Shown here one piece after another: positions 8,697-9,526 of a DNA stretch of 9,526 nt. This stretch comes from CAZKXX01 sp964556705 (GTDB taxonomy: Bacteria > Acidobacteriota > Terriglobia > UBA7540): positions 1 through 9,526 of the forward strand of contig CAZKXX010000123.1 in NCBI GenBank assembly GCA_964556705.1, given 5' to 3'. The stretch's first letter is position 1. Every line of letters begins with the position of its first letter. Below the pieces are notes generated by a model that saw only the letters and a list, made by a program, of their open reading frames with translations, did not search any database and was not told the origin of the DNA. The position numbers were made by a program, and so were the translations under genes.

Positions 8697-8703
8697 TGGA
8701 GGT
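8697..8703 (+). promoter_or_regulatory. Ribosome-binding site deciding the cupin start
   Basis: TGGAGGT lies 6 bp before GTG 8710. The reading frame is open far upstream through hemW, with an earlier in-frame GTG at 8671 that overlaps the end of hemW. This strong site makes 8710 the likely start. Confidence 0.75.
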
Positions 8704-8709
8704 AGCATC

Positions 8710-9096
8710 GTGAGTCAGAAGTCGTCGCGGCGGGATATCTCCGTAGTAAATTTGGCGGGAAAGTTTTCCTCGTTCAGCGAACATTGGAGCCCGAAAATCG
8801 CGGGAGAGGTGAACGACTCCTGCATCAAGCTGGTTAAACTCCAGGGCGAGTTCGTCTGGCACCATCACGAACAGGAAGATGAGCTTTTCCTGGTTGTCAA
8901 GGGCAAGCTGCTCATCAAGCTTCGGGACCGCGACTTGCACATTAGTGAGGGTGAGTTTGTCATCATCCCGCGCGGCGTGGAGCATATGCCCGTGGCTGAC
9001 GAAGAAGTCCACGTTGTTCTCGTCGAGCCGAAGTCCACTTTGAACACGGGTAACGTCCGGAACGAGCGAACGCTGCCGCAGCTCGAACGAATCTGA
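8710..9096 (+). CDS. Small single-domain cupin protein
   Basis: This 128-residue protein has a single Cupin_2-type double-stranded beta barrel. Cupin motif 1 is H51-H52-H53-EQEDE58-LFLVVKG, with the usual His-x-His...Glu metal ligands. Motif 2 is GEFVIIPRGVEHMPV (81-95), with H92 as the fourth ligand. The order and spacing are canonical, so a mononuclear metal site is expected. The N-terminal 30 residues (KFSSFSEHWSPKI) and the VVLVEPKSTLNTGNV tail match small conserved cupins of unknown role, often labelled 'cupin domain-containing protein'. Catalysis, sugar binding or sensing are all possible; nothing in the sequence decides. It starts at GTG with a strong ribosome-binding site, 31 bp after hemW, and the threonine aldolase gene starts 17 bp after it, so the three are probably cotranscribed. 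Confidence 0.88.
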   Translation: MSQKSSRRDISVVNLAGKFSSFSEHWSPKIAGEVNDSCIKLVKLQGEFVWHHHEQEDELFLVVKGKLLIKLRDRDLHISEGEFVIIPRGVEHMPVADEEVHVVLVEPKSTLNTGNVRNERTLPQLERI

Positions 9097-9113
9097 AGTC
9101 GCAGGATGAATTC

Positions 9114-9526
9114 ATGGCGGATTATATTGTTGACCTTCGCAGTGACACCGTGACACGGCCGTCGGCTGCCATGCGGCGGGCGATGGCCGAGGCCGAGGTC
9201 GGAGATGATGTTTATCGCGAGGACCCCACGGTGAACCGGCTCCAGGAGCGCGCCGCGGAAATCTTCGGCCGTGAGGCGGGACTGTTCGTTCCCTCGGGCA
9301 CGATGGGCAACCAGGCGGCTATCAAGGTGCATACGCGCGCGGGCCAGGAAGTAATTTGCGAGGAGCGCGCTCACATCTACAACTACGAAATGGCGACCAT
9401 GGCGGCGTTCTCGGGCTGCCTGGCGCGGACGCTGCGCGCGGAGGACGGAATCCTGACGTGGGAGCAGATTTCGCCGCACGTTCGCGGGCGAACGGACCAT
9501 CGCGCTCGAACGGGACTCGTTTCGCT
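9114..9526 (+). CDS. ltaE: Low-specificity L-threonine aldolase, N-terminal part (3' partial)
   Basis: The first 137 codons of a fold-type I PLP enzyme run off the end of the window. The family cleaves L-threonine or L-allo-threonine to glycine and acetaldehyde. Diagnostic segments are DLRSDTVTRPSAAMRRAMAEAEVGDDVY (7-34), FVPSGTMGNQAAI (58-70) with the phosphate-binding SGTMGN, and ERAHIYNYE (84-92), whose H87 should stack on the PLP ring. The last visible residues, HRARTGLVS, lead into the usual LENTHN motif of the family. The Schiff-base Lys lies beyond the window. ATG 9114 has a good ribosome-binding site (AGGA at 9103-9106); ATG 9106 is out of frame. No frameshift is seen in the visible part. 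The gene directly follows the cupin gene. Confidence 0.93.
   Translation, partial: MADYIVDLRSDTVTRPSAAMRRAMAEAEVGDDVYREDPTVNRLQERAAEIFGREAGLFVPSGTMGNQAAIKVHTRAGQEVICEERAHIYNYEMATMAAFSGCLARTLRAEDGILTWEQISPHVRGRTDHRARTGLVS

Noticed and set aside
8320..8709. In-frame extension upstream of the cupin gene into hemW
   Set aside because: The translation before 8710 has no cupin-family similarity and overlaps hemW codons. The strong TGGAGGT site before GTG 8710 fixes the start.

Overview
The window is about 9.5 kb of GC-rich bacterial DNA. Genes are packed tightly, all on the + strand, with a strong preference for G or C at third codon positions. The set is a carbamoyl-phosphate synthase operon, a bacillithiol-synthesis cysteine ligase (BshC), a HemW-type radical SAM protein and an L-threonine aldolase. 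BshC is limited to certain phyla (Firmicutes, Bacteroidetes/Chlorobi, Deinococcus-Thermus, Acidobacteria and a few others). With the GC content and gene style, an acidobacterium-like organism is my best guess. That is inference; no rRNA or other phylogenetic marker is present.

Left part (1-986). The window opens in the last 51 codons of carA, the glutaminase subunit of carbamoyl-phosphate synthase. Next is a two-gene type II toxin-antitoxin module: a ribbon-helix-helix antitoxin (190-495) overlapping a RelE/ParE-type toxin (492-767) by 4 bp. Downstream of the toxin, at 833-902, is a second copy of the carA 3' end. It is in frame up to its own stop but has no start or upstream body. The carA that is now translated therefore ends in one tail, while what looks like the resident tail lies 750 bp away on the far side of the toxin-antitoxin pair. 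The relic is followed by a compact palindromic and tandem repeat (903-982), then carB.

Middle (987-5159). carB encodes a complete 1079-residue large subunit of carbamoyl-phosphate synthase with two ATP-grasp halves and an MGS-like allosteric domain. It is followed after 15 bp by a DapA-superfamily pyruvate-dependent aldolase that resembles 4-hydroxy-2-oxoglutarate aldolase more than true dihydrodipicolinate synthase.

Right part (5160-9526). bshC has a probable promoter immediately upstream with almost no leader. A second probable promoter (extended -10) precedes a YjbQ-family gene. hemW, a small cupin gene and the first 137 codons of a threonine aldolase then follow with short gaps (23, 31 and 17 bp), probably as one transcription unit.

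Most of the window is ordinary housekeeping sequence. The part most worth a second look is the carA/toxin-antitoxin/carA-tail mosaic at 1-902, which looks like a small imported block that brought its own carA 3' end and left the resident one behind as a relic.
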